This document shows positions 54,404-63,856 of a stretch of 64,000 nucleotides of DNA, one piece after another. The stretch is from NCBI GenBank assembly GCA_963750735.1, contig CAVVRY010000012.1, positions 225,021-289,020 on the forward strand. The letters run 5' to 3'. Position numbers and translations under genes: made by a program. The notes beneath the pieces were generated by a model, which did no database searches, was not told the DNA's origin, and worked only from the letters and a program-made list of their open reading frames with translations. This DNA comes from JANTGF01 sp963750735 (lineage in GTDB: Bacteria; Bacteroidota; Bacteroidia; Bacteroidales; VadinHA17). How positions within the stretch are numbered: the stretch's first letter is position 1; every line of letters starts with the position of its first letter.

Positions 54404-55153
54404 TTATTTAAAGAATGAATTCACAAATGGATCTGGATGATGCTTCATTTCATTTATTGTTCCACCAGCCTCAAATTTACCCTCCTTAAGCACTCTTATT
54501 TGGTTGGCGGTTATTTCAATGCATTTTATATCATGAGAGATTATCAATGAGGCAGTATTATACTCTTCCTGAATTTTCAAAATGAGTTCACTTATCTCCC
54601 CGGATGTTACCGGATCAAGCCCGGTTGTTGGCTCATCATACAGCAATATGTCAGGTTTCAATATCAGGGTCCGAGCTAATCCGATTCTTTTCATCATACC
54701 ACCTGAGAGCTCAGATGGCATCTTATCAATGGCATGAATCAACCCCACATTCTCAAGTGCTTCTTCAACAAGCTCATCACGCTCCTTATTTGATTTCTTT
54801 TGACCTAAAGAATGTTTCAACGGAAATTCAAGGTTTTGTCTGACAGACATGGAATCATATAATGCCCCTCCTTGAAATACATACCCTATCTTAGTTCTTA
54901 ATTCAGATAACTTATCATCTTTCAGATCAAGAATGTTTTGCCCAAGAACATTAATGTTACCCTCATCAGGTTCAATCAATCGCACTATACACTTGAATAG
55001 AACCGATTTCCCTGTTCCAGAGTGCCCAAGAATTACAATGTTTTCTTTCCTATTTAAGTCGAGATTAGCTCCCGTAAGAATGTGGAAATTACCGAAGGAT
55101 TTTTTTACATCGCTTACTTTTAATACAATACTATTTGAGGAGATCTGATCCAT
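54404..55153 (-). CDS. mlaF: MlaF-like ABC transporter ATPase
   Basis: 249 aa. Walker A GHSGTGKS (43-50), Q-loop YVFQGGALYDSMSV, signature LSGGMMKRIGLART, Walker B ILLYDEPTTGLDP and switch histidine LIISHD. The GGALYDS/SMSV text after the Q-loop is typical of MCE-transport ATPases. It drives lipid transport with the MlaE permease; the stop of mlaE lies four bases upstream. Confidence 0.94.
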   Translation of the reverse strand: MDQISSNSIVLKVSDVKKSFGNFHILTGANLDLNRKENIVILGHSGTGKSVLFKCIVRLIEPDEGNINVLGQNILDLKDDKLSELRTKIGYVFQGGALYDSMSVRQNLEFPLKHSLGQKKSNKERDELVEEALENVGLIHAIDKMPSELSGGMMKRIGLARTLILKPDILLYDEPTTGLDPVTSGEISELILKIQEEYNTASLIISHDIKCIEITANQIRVLKEGKFEAGGTINEMKHHPDPFVNSFFK

Positions 55154-55157
55154 TCTA

Positions 55158-55934
55158 TTACATGAGTAAATGAGTTATCTGAACAGCAATTAAATCAATA
55201 ATAAAAATGGATATAGAGGCAACCACCACTGCTGAATTTGCTGCTTCACCAACACCTTCTGTGCCTCTTCTTGCATTATACCCTTTATAGCTACCAATCA
55301 CTCCAATAGCTAAGCCAAAGAAAAAGGTTTTAATTATAGTCGGGAAAAGATCAAAATAATGCATCACATCAAATGCCTTATGTATAAAGGTTTCAATCGA
55401 AATGTTATAAAGCGAGCTTGCACTTAAAAATGAACCAATCATAGCAAGTGCATCAGCATATAAAACCAATAATGGTAACATTAAGCTAACACCAATTACT
55501 CTGGTTGCAACGACAAAACTCATTGGGTTTGTAGCGGAAACTTCCATGGCATCCAGTTGTTCAGTAACACGCATGGATGCCAGCTCAGCCCCGATACCTG
55601 ATCCAACCTTTCCAGCAACAATAAGAGCTACTATTACAGGACCAATTTCTCTTATAATTGAAAGCGAAACCATTCCGGGAAGCATTGATTCAGCGCCAAA
55701 TTTGGCCAGTGTGGGACCTGATTGGAGAGTAAGGACCAAACCAAGTATAAAGCCCGTAATTGATATAAGAGGGAGGCTTTTATTTCCAATAAGATAGCAC
55801 TGTCTGAGTAATTCCTGAATATTTACACCATGCCTTAGTAAGTTTCTAAATATACTGGAAATAAATGAAACTATTTCACCGATTCCAATCAGGAACTCGA
55901 TAGTTACTTTACCTAATTTAGATTCCTTCCCCAT
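55158..55934 (-). CDS. mlaE: MlaE-like permease
   Basis: 258 aa from the ATG at 55934 (MGKESKLGKVTIEFL). The open frame continues to 56075, but those residues are basic and unlike the family. Five to six helices. Family text: SLPLISITGFILGLVLTLQS, FGAESMLPGMVSLSIIREIGP, GKVGSGIGAELASMRVTEQLDAM and the ending GVGEAANSAVVVASISIFIID. It is the inner-membrane core of the phospholipid transporter and the first gene of the operon. Confidence 0.94.
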   Translation of the reverse strand: MGKESKLGKVTIEFLIGIGEIVSFISSIFRNLLRHGVNIQELLRQCYLIGNKSLPLISITGFILGLVLTLQSGPTLAKFGAESMLPGMVSLSIIREIGPVIVALIVAGKVGSGIGAELASMRVTEQLDAMEVSATNPMSFVVATRVIGVSLMLPLLVLYADALAMIGSFLSASSLYNISIETFIHKAFDVMHYFDLFPTIIKTFFFGLAIGVIGSYKGYNARRGTEGVGEAANSAVVVASISIFIIDLIAVQITHLLM

Positions 55935-56242
55935 GTATAAATCAAGCTGTTGGGCGTAAAAATATATATAATATCTTGAATATTTATTCAATTTATGACA
56001 GAAACAATATTTTATTCCCCATTTTTTATTTCTATTAATCCTGATTTTATGAATTAAATGTTCTTTTACTTGCATTTCACTCCCAATATTTAATTACATT
56101 TTATATCTATCAAAAGAGCATCACTCAGGATACACTCCTTATTTTCACTTACAGTCTACACAAAAAACATTAATACCCCAATTACCACTGAAACTATAAA
56201 TACAACACATCCCTTTCTATCCTCTTCTGGATTATATCCACT

Positions 56243-56317
56243 TTAATATTTATCCTTCGATGGCCAAAATAAATACACCAGTGTTCCAATTAACATAATT
56301 ACTATTATTATTTCCAT
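56243..56317 (-). CDS. 24-aa membrane micro-protein
   Basis: A short frame (MEIIIVIMLIGTLVYLFWPS, then four more residues) with one continuous hydrophobic helix and a charged tail KDKY. A candidate small membrane protein between mlaE and the element core. The rest of 55935..56337 has no other gene. Low certainty because of its size. Confidence 0.35.
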   Translation of the reverse strand: MEIIIVIMLIGTLVYLFWPSKDKY

Positions 56318-56337
56318 TACTTTGATTTTTTAATTAA

Positions 56338-56368
56338 TAAAAAAAGGAGAGAAAATTTCCCTCCTTTT
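56338..56368 (-). terminator. intrinsic terminator of the element operon
   Basis: On the minus strand AAAAGGAG pairs with CTCCTTTT and a T-run follows. It lies downstream of the gene 56460..56729, the last of the minus-strand element genes. Confidence 0.65.
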
Positions 56369-56459
56369 AGAATGATCATTCCTGTAAAATTGCTACGTTT
56401 ATCAGTGGTCTTTTAGCGAGAGACCTTCTCACAAACAATGCCTAAAAATACATCTTAAC

Positions 56460-56729
56460 TCACTCATTATTTGTTATTATTCTAAAATTCCAGATATAAT
56501 ATGCCTTACCCTTTATGATATAAACATCCTCCAATTCTAAAGTGATTTTAACCGCATCTACTACAGCTAAATCACCAATCATATAATCTGGTATCATCCG
56601 TATAATAATCACCCTAAATGGGCAATAAACACGTCTAATTTCATTTTTAGTATCAATTACCAGGATACTATCAGATTTTACATAAGTTAGAAGATCCTGG
56701 ATATATTTCATTTTATCTTCCATTATCAA
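56460..56729 (-). CDS. small mobile-element protein, second copy
   Basis: 89 aa, homologue of 37609..37899 (shared core CPF and DVYII.KAYY). A start at 56723 or 56711 is also possible. Unknown function. The last gene before the operon terminator. In the other copy the DUF6876 gene is its upstream neighbour; here DUF3871 takes that place. Confidence 0.65.
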   Translation of the reverse strand: MIMEDKMKYIQDLLTYVKSDSILVIDTKNEIRRVYCPFRVIIIRMIPDYMIGDLAVVDAVKITLELEDVYIIKGKAYYIWNFRIITNNE

Positions 56730-56900
56730 AAATTGTCTGATTTCTATTCTAAGTTGAAAGAATGCCCATCACTTCCCATGATATTTGAAAATCAATTGTT
56801 TCAATAATCTATCCTCCACACATAGTTATTCTTACACAAATTGATAGATAAGTTACCAGGAAATGACAGGCATCTTTTATCTCTGAAACACCTATAAACA

Positions 56901-57899
56901 CTAGTTTACGAACCAGTGCCCAGTGCCTGATTTTAAAGCCCCCTGAAGGCCTTTGATGAAGGAATGACTCCCAGCCCCCCTGTCCAGAAAAGTGTCGATA
57001 TAGGAGCTCTTATTGGCTCCTGTGAACAGGTTGTATAGCCTCCATAAGTCAATATCTCCATCTTCATTTCTACTGAAAGATTCATCTGCATAATAGTCCC
57101 TGGTGACCATAGATACCTGTGAATCCATCAATGGAATCCTGGGTAGTTCTTTCTTTACTTTGGGTGGCAGATACTGATACATCCGTGACCTTCCAACCAA
57201 CTGAGCAAACTGTTTTTCTGTTAAACTAAAATCCTTCAATGTTGCAAAGTGTTTTACCTCGGTTAATGCATCATAGTTGGAGAATAACTTAAATGCTTCC
57301 TCCACAATTTCAGAAACTGACCTGGCTCTTATTTCTCCCATGAAGCCATCCGTACTAATACATAAATTGGTGCAAACCATATTCTTAAATCCAATAAAGA
57401 TTTTAAATTTCTCCTCGGTTTTTCGTGAATAGAGGTTCTCTTGATTATAAGCTCTCACACCACCAATACTTAAGCTAAGTTCATTGCCATTGACAGTATC
57501 CTTAATGGAAGGAATATCCACCGAAAATGCCATTCTCTCCCAGTAGATGGTTTTCTCATTTTCTGAAAGAAATTTGGCAGGTTTACCCATTGCCTCAGGA
57601 ATCCTGCCCTTTATTGGATGTGATACCCTGACAGCCGGAGTTAAAATGGTTTCATTGGTAAACCAGTTCTGAGCTGCTAAACCTACTGCCTCAATAAACT
57701 GATTGTGGCTGATGGTAGTTTCATTGTCCTTGGCAAATACAGGAATGATACAGTTGTTCTTTAAGGTATCAAAATCAATTTTATTAGTGTTTGATTCAAT
57801 AAAACCATCCGATGATGACACCTGTTCAGAAACAACTTCTTTTTCATTATTCTGTAATACTTCTACTAGTTCCATAATTTGAGTATTTAGATTAAACAA
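56901..57899 (-). CDS. DUF3871-family protein
   Basis: 332 aa (or 324 from the ATG at 57875). The family signature is recognisable: NCIIPVFAKDNETTISHNQFI, TPAVRVSHPIKGRIPEAMGK, RMAFSVDIPSIKDTVNGNEL, SIGGVRAYNQENLYSRK and the ending GAGSHSFIKGLQGALKSG. DUF3871 resembles phage or plasmid DUF932-type proteins and is found on Bacteroidota integrative elements. A role in DNA processing is inferred from its position beside a RecA-like ATPase. Confidence 0.82.
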   Translation of the reverse strand: MFNLNTQIMELVEVLQNNEKEVVSEQVSSSDGFIESNTNKIDFDTLKNNCIIPVFAKDNETTISHNQFIEAVGLAAQNWFTNETILTPAVRVSHPIKGRIPEAMGKPAKFLSENEKTIYWERMAFSVDIPSIKDTVNGNELSLSIGGVRAYNQENLYSRKTEEKFKIFIGFKNMVCTNLCISTDGFMGEIRARSVSEIVEEAFKLFSNYDALTEVKHFATLKDFSLTEKQFAQLVGRSRMYQYLPPKVKKELPRIPLMDSQVSMVTRDYYADESFSRNEDGDIDLWRLYNLFTGANKSSYIDTFLDRGAGSHSFIKGLQGALKSGTGHWFVN

Positions 57900-58605
57900 C
57901 GGTTAACTGAGGTTCTACTACCTTACCAGCATTACACCAGTTCAGGATGCGTTTGCCAGTGTTTTCTGTTAAAACCCAGCCTGGTTTATCCATAAACAAA
58001 CCTGTACGATCTTTTGAAGCTGTAGCATGGTGTTTAATATCAAGGTCAAATACCAATGTGAATTCGTAATCCATGCCTTCTCTGGTAACACCTTTTAGCC
58101 CTACTTTCTCAGGAACATACTTACCATTCTTCTCAGATAATACATAATCTTGCTTACTTCTTATAGTAGCGATGATATGACTTCTTGAATGGAGCATTTT
58201 CTGAACAAATGCATTGTGTCTCGGAGTAACTTTATTCCAGTTGGTAAATGAATTACCTGTCATGTTACCATGTGTTTCCAGAATCCCACCTGAGCCTTCC
58301 CATTCCTGACTTATACTATCAATGATAATTACTTCCATTCCTGCTCTTTCACAGGTCTCAATAGCCTGAATGTACCTCTCTGGATTAAATGGTTTATCAA
58401 GGCTCAGTACATTGAAGTTTCCTAAATGAGCATACAGATCAGCTGAATGATTTTCAGTATCAATCACTGCAATCTTTCTCCAATCGTTTGTTAGTCCAAA
58501 TGCAATTAATAATGCACTGTAAGTTTTACCAGATCCACTTGGACCCTGGATACCCAACTTTATTTTAGCCTGGGTTCTCTCAGCTGTTCTTAAATTTAAA
58601 TTCAT
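57892..58605 (-). CDS. RecA-like P-loop ATPase (phage Sak4-like)
   Basis: 237 aa from the ATG at 58605 (NLNLRTAERTQAKIKLGIQ). The frame up to 58659 covers a terminator hairpin and is not used. Walker A GPSGSGKT, then KIAVIDTENHSADLYAHLG, Walker B EVIIIDSISQEWEG, and IATIRSKQDYVL. This is the AAA_24/Sak4 type, which assists single-strand annealing or replication in phages and elements. Its stop overlaps the DUF3871 start by 8 bases. Confidence 0.82.
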   Translation of the reverse strand: MNLNLRTAERTQAKIKLGIQGPSGSGKTYSALLIAFGLTNDWRKIAVIDTENHSADLYAHLGNFNVLSLDKPFNPERYIQAIETCERAGMEVIIIDSISQEWEGSGGILETHGNMTGNSFTNWNKVTPRHNAFVQKMLHSRSHIIATIRSKQDYVLSEKNGKYVPEKVGLKGVTREGMDYEFTLVFDLDIKHHATASKDRTGLFMDKPGWVLTENTGKRILNWCNAGKVVEPQLTVV

Positions 58606-58628
58606 ATCTAATATTTTTAATAGTTTAG

Positions 58629-58657
58629 AAAAAAAAGGGAGGAAATTTATCCTCCCC
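58629..58657 (-). terminator. intrinsic terminator after the 118-aa gene
   Basis: On the minus strand GGGAGGA and TCCTCCC form a 7-bp stem followed by eight T residues. It partly separates the 118-aa gene from the ATPase operon. Confidence 0.75.
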
Positions 58658-58662
58658 ATGTG

Positions 58663-59019
58663 TTACATAGAAGTAACCATTTCTTCAGGCTGACCTTCAA
58701 ATACAACTTCTTCAGCTGTCTCACCTTCTTTGACATACACCCAACGATGTTCCAGAATGATAATCTCACCAGATTCTTTAATAGTGTGCTCAAATGGTTC
58801 ACAGCTTATCTTCTGAATAGACCCAGGGATTTCCTGACCAATAAGATTGTTGCATACTTCATCATTGAATGTAGATGGAATAGAGGCAGTCTTACCAGTT
58901 GCATAATAGTTCCCAGAGTCACGAGATTTAACCATTTCAATGCCTCCCTGAAGAATCAAAGCATTGAACTCGGTTCCCTCAGAGTTAATTCTCTTTTTGT
59001 AATCAACAATTGTTACCAT
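58663..59019 (-). CDS. conserved mobile-element protein, second copy
   Basis: 118 aa, homologue of 38361..38687 (MVTI start; ALILQG; SIPSTF; the IPGSIQKISCEPF region). Beta-rich, no known domain. It is flanked by a conserved upstream block and its own terminator and probably is strongly expressed. It might bind single-stranded DNA next to the origin-like region, but that is only positional inference. Confidence 0.7.
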   Translation of the reverse strand: MVTIVDYKKRINSEGTEFNALILQGGIEMVKSRDSGNYYATGKTASIPSTFNDEVCNNLIGQEIPGSIQKISCEPFEHTIKESGEIIILEHRWVYVKEGETAEEVVFEGQPEEMVTSM

Positions 59020-59654
59020 GTGCGTTAGTTTTTAAGTGAATAAATAAATTTGATTAGCAAGATGGGGGGTATATCCCCATCCAAAGCTTAGGGGGAGTGC
59101 ATAGATAAGATAGTCGACACAAACGACAATAATTTTAAATCGGTTTAAAAAATTTAAAATTTTTTTGAGTTTATGCTATTTAAAATTAGAGAATTTTGTT
59201 TCCTGATTATGAAACTCGGAGGTAGATAAATAAATATTTTTGTAGTTAATTGCTAAAGCCTTGATAATTAAATGAAATACCTAATTAAGAAAGTAAAATC
59301 ACTAAATTCTGGTAGAAATGTATGATTTACACCAAATTTTGATACATTTTCTAATTCCAAAGAAGTTCACTTTAAGCTATAATATAATATTTGGTATCCA
59401 TTCTAGAATAGTGAAATGATGGGTATAGGGGTGGATGTTGACACACTTATACATTTGTTAATCCCACTAATCCCAGTTAACCCCACCTTAAACCCGCTTT
59501 AAAGCCTTGTATATTGTACGATTGGGGATAAGGGAGTAAGATTTCCTATTTATAGTAGGGGGAGAAATAATAATTATTAAATAAAGTAGGATTTGTTATC
59601 CCCTTAATCCCAATCCCCCATGAATAGGGGGATTGAGTAGGGATTATAATGGGA
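59020..59654. other. origin-like non-coding region
   Basis: The right-hand part repeats TAATCCC/GGGATTA-type words many times (59459..59470, 59604..59619, 59640..59665). A 9-bp inverted pair CAATCCCCC (59611..59619)/GGGGGATTG (59627..59635) is included. The left part is the upstream block conserved with 38.7 kb, with AT-rich tracts. The position next to a helicase gene suggests an element replication origin. Confidence 0.5.
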
Positions 59655-61241
59655 TTATTGGGGGTTATTGGGGTTAGAAAATGTTAGATAATTAATATTA
59701 CCGCTATGCCTCCTATCTAGTATTAATCCTTTAATGCTTGCATATTCTATTATGCAGTTGGTAAATGATCGCTGATGATAAATCTTTACATTTGGATATT
59801 GTATCAGGAATTTGTTGAACAGTTTATTTTTATCATGTTCAACACCTATCTCAACTTCATTTTCAATAAATTCAATTACTTCTTTTCCTAGTTTTTTTAC
59901 TAACCTTTTATATTCAATATTCATAGGCTCAGAGTGCATGATCTTATTTTTTAAGAATGATTGAGTTGCCATAAGCATTAGATTAAAGAATAGGTTCCAC
60001 TGCTGATCATTCCAATCACGAAAAAACTGATGTCCAAACTTTGAATCTGGTCCGTATCCAGGTTTATAGAAATTTGTTAATTCAAATTCTTCTCTTCTTC
60101 GACGAGCTGAATCGGCTTTATCTCCAACAATATAATTTGTAGTTATCAATATCTTTGGAGATTCTGCATATGGTATAGTAAATTTTTGTTCACCTTTTTT
60201 TTCTACTTGAAAACCTTCAGTTATAACAGCAAAAAATCTTTCAAAGTTGAAATTTTTCTTGGTGTCGTCAACCTGGAATATTTTTGTATCTGGCATTACT
60301 TGTTGAAATACAAATCTATCATCTGGATTAATACTTTTCCCATCTTCTTGCACTACTTTTCGTAATTTACCAATACTCCTGGCTAACAGAGTCTTACCTG
60401 TGCCACCACAAGGTTCATCTGACACCTTTTCATCCATAAGAACTACAGCTTTTGCAAAGGTTTCATCCTTATACTCATGTAATAAATACCCAATTAGAGA
60501 TAAAAGGTGTAAATATCTTTTCTTAGTTTTTTCCTTATCCTTGTGACTGGTTATGTCTTTTATAAAATTATGAAAGATACAATATCTAAATACCTGAAAA
60601 GTGTTCTTAATAGTAAACACCTTATCAATTATTTGGCTTTTCCATATAATTTTTTCGAGATCCGTGTAGCTCAAATATTTTATTCCGTCCTGGTTAACCT
60701 CAGCTATTACATTCCTAAAATAATAGAATGCTCTGTCCTTGGTATCCCTGTTGAACTCACCATTAAAAGTTGATAATGATGCCAAAGTTTTCTCATTAAT
60801 TAGTGAATTGATACTTTTCAGGTATACATTTAATACCCTGTTTTTCCCAATTTTTCTCAGATAATCACTAGTTAATTGAATGATATAATCCTGATTAATA
60901 AGTTCTGCCTGATTATTTATCACTTGAATTAAAAGCGGCTTTATGTTTTTTCTGCCTTCTTCTGAGTAATACTTCACTATACCATGAGACCTTAAAAACT
61001 CAAAATACTCTACCAGATTAATCTTAAGTCTTTTGTTTTCCAAATACCAGAATGGAGTTATTTGATTTTTTTCATCTTTTATAACCTCTGAGCTATTTGA
61101 CTTAATTGGATTAGCTTCTTTCTGTTTTTCTGGCTTATCACTATCCTTAGGTTTTTCCACCTTTGTACTCGGTTTTTGCCCCATTGCCATTTTTTCAAAA
61201 TTTGACAAAGGTTTAACTGTATTGTTATTATTATTTTTCAT
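59655..61241 (-). CDS. SF3-type replicative helicase of the element
   Basis: 528 aa. A charged, disordered N-terminus (EKPKDSDKPEKQKEANP) is followed by an unrecognised helical domain (70-260) and a helicase domain. Walker A is CGGTGKT (278-284), then TKIFQVDDTKKNFNFERF as Walker B region, and SPKILITTNYIV as sensor/motif C. This matches virus- and plasmid-type superfamily 3 or D5-like helicases that initiate replication. No primase motif is clear. The gene ends at the origin-like region and starts 2 bases from the excisionase-like gene. Confidence 0.8.
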   Translation of the reverse strand: MKNNNNNTVKPLSNFEKMAMGQKPSTKVEKPKDSDKPEKQKEANPIKSNSSEVIKDEKNQITPFWYLENKRLKINLVEYFEFLRSHGIVKYYSEEGRKNIKPLLIQVINNQAELINQDYIIQLTSDYLRKIGKNRVLNVYLKSINSLINEKTLASLSTFNGEFNRDTKDRAFYYFRNVIAEVNQDGIKYLSYTDLEKIIWKSQIIDKVFTIKNTFQVFRYCIFHNFIKDITSHKDKEKTKKRYLHLLSLIGYLLHEYKDETFAKAVVLMDEKVSDEPCGGTGKTLLARSIGKLRKVVQEDGKSINPDDRFVFQQVMPDTKIFQVDDTKKNFNFERFFAVITEGFQVEKKGEQKFTIPYAESPKILITTNYIVGDKADSARRRREEFELTNFYKPGYGPDSKFGHQFFRDWNDQQWNLFFNLMLMATQSFLKNKIMHSEPMNIEYKRLVKKLGKEVIEFIENEVEIGVEHDKNKLFNKFLIQYPNVKIYHQRSFTNCIIEYASIKGLILDRRHSGNINYLTFSNPNNPQ

Positions 61242-61243
61242 AA

Positions 61244-61549
61244 CTATGCCCTCCCTCTTTTCGATTCCATAAAAGAGCTTACATAGTGATCTTCAAGATG
61301 TTTCTCAAGGTCAGACATCTTATAATAGATCTTAGAGCCTACCTGTGAAAAGGGGATGATCCCCTTATCACGATAGTTTTGCATAGTTCTGGCTGTAACC
61401 TGAAGTAGCTCTGAAGCGTCCTTATTGGTTAACCATTTTTTTCTTTTACCATTGGAATTTTGCATCCCTGAAAGTTTTTGATTGATTTCTTCAATTTTTT
61501 GAAGCAATTCTTGATAACTTTCAAAATCAATTAATTTTAATTCTTTCAT
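61244..61549 (-). CDS. excisionase-like helix-turn-helix protein
   Basis: 101 aa. KKWLTNKDASELLQVTARTMQNYRDKGIIPFSQVGSKIYYKMSDLEKHL (in part LTNKDASELLQVTARTMQNY) is the MerR-like HTH_17 fold used by excisionases of Bacteroidota elements. The N-terminal 35 residues are coiled coil. It probably bends att DNA for excision or regulates the helicase gene just downstream. Confidence 0.85.
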   Translation of the reverse strand: MKELKLIDFESYQELLQKIEEINQKLSGMQNSNGKRKKWLTNKDASELLQVTARTMQNYRDKGIIPFSQVGSKIYYKMSDLEKHLEDHYVSSFMESKRGRA

Positions 61550-61717
61550 GATTTCTGTTTTTTAAGTTTTTAAAAAGAATTGCCTCTGGCCAGAAACGAA
61601 TTCACTGACAAAACTAAAACAGTAGCAGTACCCAAGTCTCCCACTTGAATTCAAGTTGAATGAAATTATTTTTAAAATAATTTTAGAAAAAGAGAGGGGA
61701 TGTTTGTTAACAGGCTG

Positions 61718-62644
61718 TTAGTCAAACTTTTTATCAATGTAATTTTCTAGAGAAATTTTTAGTTCATCAATGAACTTTGTTGGATTAGTTCTAGTGGTTG
61801 CTCTGGATAATTTACTTTCAGCATCCTTTATTTCAAGATTAAAGAATTGAGAAATCAACTCAATAGCTTCTTTTCTTGTAAGGTCTTTGGTGGAGTTCTG
61901 AATGGAACCACTCTCAACTAAGGCTGTAATAAGCTCAAGTAAATCAGTGTCATTCTTTCTCCAAATTAAGGTTCCTAAACTTACAGGAATGTCGGCAATT
62001 GCTTTCACATAATCATCTGATTTTTCAACAATTTTCTCACGAATCTCGATATAGTCAATGATTTTATTAATACAACTTACCTGTTCTCTCCAAAAATGTG
62101 ACAGGGCAAAATGAATCCAGTTATTTATAGTTGGATAACATGTTTCTTCTGGTAGATTTGTTTTTATTGGAGCATCTGACCTTTGATACAAGACTTCATG
62201 CCTATCAGGGCAGGTATTCTTGATCTGCTTAAATTCATTAAGAATATCTCTAAGTCTAATTTTTATTGTCGAAAAATAATCTAAAATATCCCAGATCCCC
62301 ATTCGGAGTTTAATATTTTTATCAATTTCTTCAATGGTATTTTTGGTAAGACTGTTTAAATGTCTTGAGTATTTCCAGTTATTATAGAAGAGTTTTTCTT
62401 CAGGGTGAATATACTTTTCATTAAAAACTACTGTAAATGGAATATATGGATGAGAATCCCATGCAATTGTCTTGCCATCAGTTGTTTTAATCTCTCTTGA
62501 AGAAACTTCAGTAATAGATATTTCATCAGTTATTGGATTCATCCAAGGATATCCTTCGTATACTTTATCTGAAAATTGAATTTCTATATTCAAGGTTGTT
62601 AGCTCTTCAAACAGAGCTTCTGATTTGAGGGTTGCAATTTCCAT
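61718..62644 (-). CDS. RteC-like element protein
   Basis: 308 aa, no membrane segment. The C-terminal end LTRKEAIELISQFFNLEIKD, then RATTRTNPTKFIDELKISLENYI resembles the RteC domain of Bacteroides conjugative-transposon regulators, as do the interior RHLNSLTKNTIEEIDK and helical stretches. If so, it would regulate excision. Similarity is judged by eye. It lies 6 bases beyond the integrase stop. Confidence 0.6.
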   Translation of the reverse strand: MEIATLKSEALFEELTTLNIEIQFSDKVYEGYPWMNPITDEISITEVSSREIKTTDGKTIAWDSHPYIPFTVVFNEKYIHPEEKLFYNNWKYSRHLNSLTKNTIEEIDKNIKLRMGIWDILDYFSTIKIRLRDILNEFKQIKNTCPDRHEVLYQRSDAPIKTNLPEETCYPTINNWIHFALSHFWREQVSCINKIIDYIEIREKIVEKSDDYVKAIADIPVSLGTLIWRKNDTDLLELITALVESGSIQNSTKDLTRKEAIELISQFFNLEIKDAESKLSRATTRTNPTKFIDELKISLENYIDKKFD

Positions 62645-62650
62645 TTTAGA

Positions 62651-63841
62651 TTATTTTATTATCAATTCATTAGCATCATCCAGAACGTCATTTTCAAAAC
62701 TATCCAGATATATCTGTGTAGTTTCTTCAGTCTCATGACCTAAACCCTCACTAATTACTGCTGTTGGAATACCAGCTCTTTTAGCAATAGTAGCCCAGCT
62801 ATGACGTGCTGTGTAAGTAGTTATTGGTTCTTCTATGTCTGCTAATTTAGATAAAATTTTAAGTTTTTTATTCATCAGCCTCATTGCGTTACGATAATCG
62901 AGGTATTCCTGGCCCTTCCTTAGTAGAATAGGAAATATATAATCCTCTGGATTCTTTAGGTCTGAGTATTTTTCAATTATCTCCATTGATTTATCCACTA
63001 GCTTTATTGAGAATTTCTGACCAGTTTTTCTACGGGTGTAGTAAATCCTATCCTTTTTAATATCTCCAGCCTTTAAGTAAGCTATATCAACAAAAGACAT
63101 CCCTCGGTTATAAAAGCTGAATAGAAACAAATCCCTTGCTTTTATTAACTCAGGTTTAGCTTTAATCTTAAGGTTTCTGATTTTATCAATATCATCTTTT
63201 TTAATGGCTCTTTTTTGAGTGGGTTCGGATTTTATCTTAAATTTCTTGAATGGATTAAACTCTTCATTTACCTCACCTTCTTTGATAGCTCGGTAATAGA
63301 TTGCTCTGAGGGTTCTAAAATGAATGGAATTGGTATTTGTCTTATTGCCTTTCATTATCAAATAATCCTGGAACTCATTCAAAAGCTTGTAATCAATAAA
63401 TCTAAATTCAATATCCTGTCCTTTTCTAAATTCTTTAAATACATTATAAGTATTACGATAAACCCTGGAATTTCCAATTTGACCAAGTGATTCCATTTTT
63501 TTAATAGTCTTATCAGTAAATGGTAAGATTGAGTTTGATCTTTTATCCTCAGAAATATTATTTACAATATCACTTACGGTAAAAGGTTTCTTATTTCTTT
63601 CAAGATCTAATATAGCATCTGTAACTTCAGTTAGCTTTTCACGGATCTTGTTTGCAAGTCTTACAGAATTTGGATGTTTTGAATTAGGAACATTGGCTTC
63701 GTAGTTCCATTGTTCAGGTTTTGCATAATAACCTAGCCAGATAGTTTTCTTCTTTCTATCCTTAATTATTTGCATAATAATAGGGTGGGAGCCATCCTCT
63801 AATTTCTTATGTTTGTAGAGCTGAATTTTTACAGAAGCCAT
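62651..63841 (-). CDS. int: tyrosine recombinase (integrase)
   Basis: 396 aa. N-terminal arm-binding domain (IQLYKHKKLEDGSHPIIMQI, TIWLGYYAKPEQWN), SAM-like core-binding domain (about 105-200), and a catalytic domain with R246 (FSFYNRGMSFVDIAYLK), K272 region (TRRKTGQKF), R346-H347 (YTARHSWATIA), H369 (GLGHETEETT) and the nucleophile Y378 (QIYLDSF). It is the Bacteroidota integrative-element type, not an integron IntI, since the IntI-specific insert is absent. The att repeat lies 16 bases upstream of its start. Confidence 0.93.
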   Translation of the reverse strand: MASVKIQLYKHKKLEDGSHPIIMQIIKDRKKKTIWLGYYAKPEQWNYEANVPNSKHPNSVRLANKIREKLTEVTDAILDLERNKKPFTVSDIVNNISEDKRSNSILPFTDKTIKKMESLGQIGNSRVYRNTYNVFKEFRKGQDIEFRFIDYKLLNEFQDYLIMKGNKTNTNSIHFRTLRAIYYRAIKEGEVNEEFNPFKKFKIKSEPTQKRAIKKDDIDKIRNLKIKAKPELIKARDLFLFSFYNRGMSFVDIAYLKAGDIKKDRIYYTRRKTGQKFSIKLVDKSMEIIEKYSDLKNPEDYIFPILLRKGQEYLDYRNAMRLMNKKLKILSKLADIEEPITTYTARHSWATIAKRAGIPTAVISEGLGHETEETTQIYLDSFENDVLDDANELIIK

Positions 63842-63856
63842 AGTTTGAAAATGTCT

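Noticed and set aside
62651..63841. The tyrosine recombinase as an integron integrase for the cassette array
   Set aside because: It has the arm-binding domain of integrative-element recombinases and lacks the IntI-specific region; it lies 27 kb from the array.
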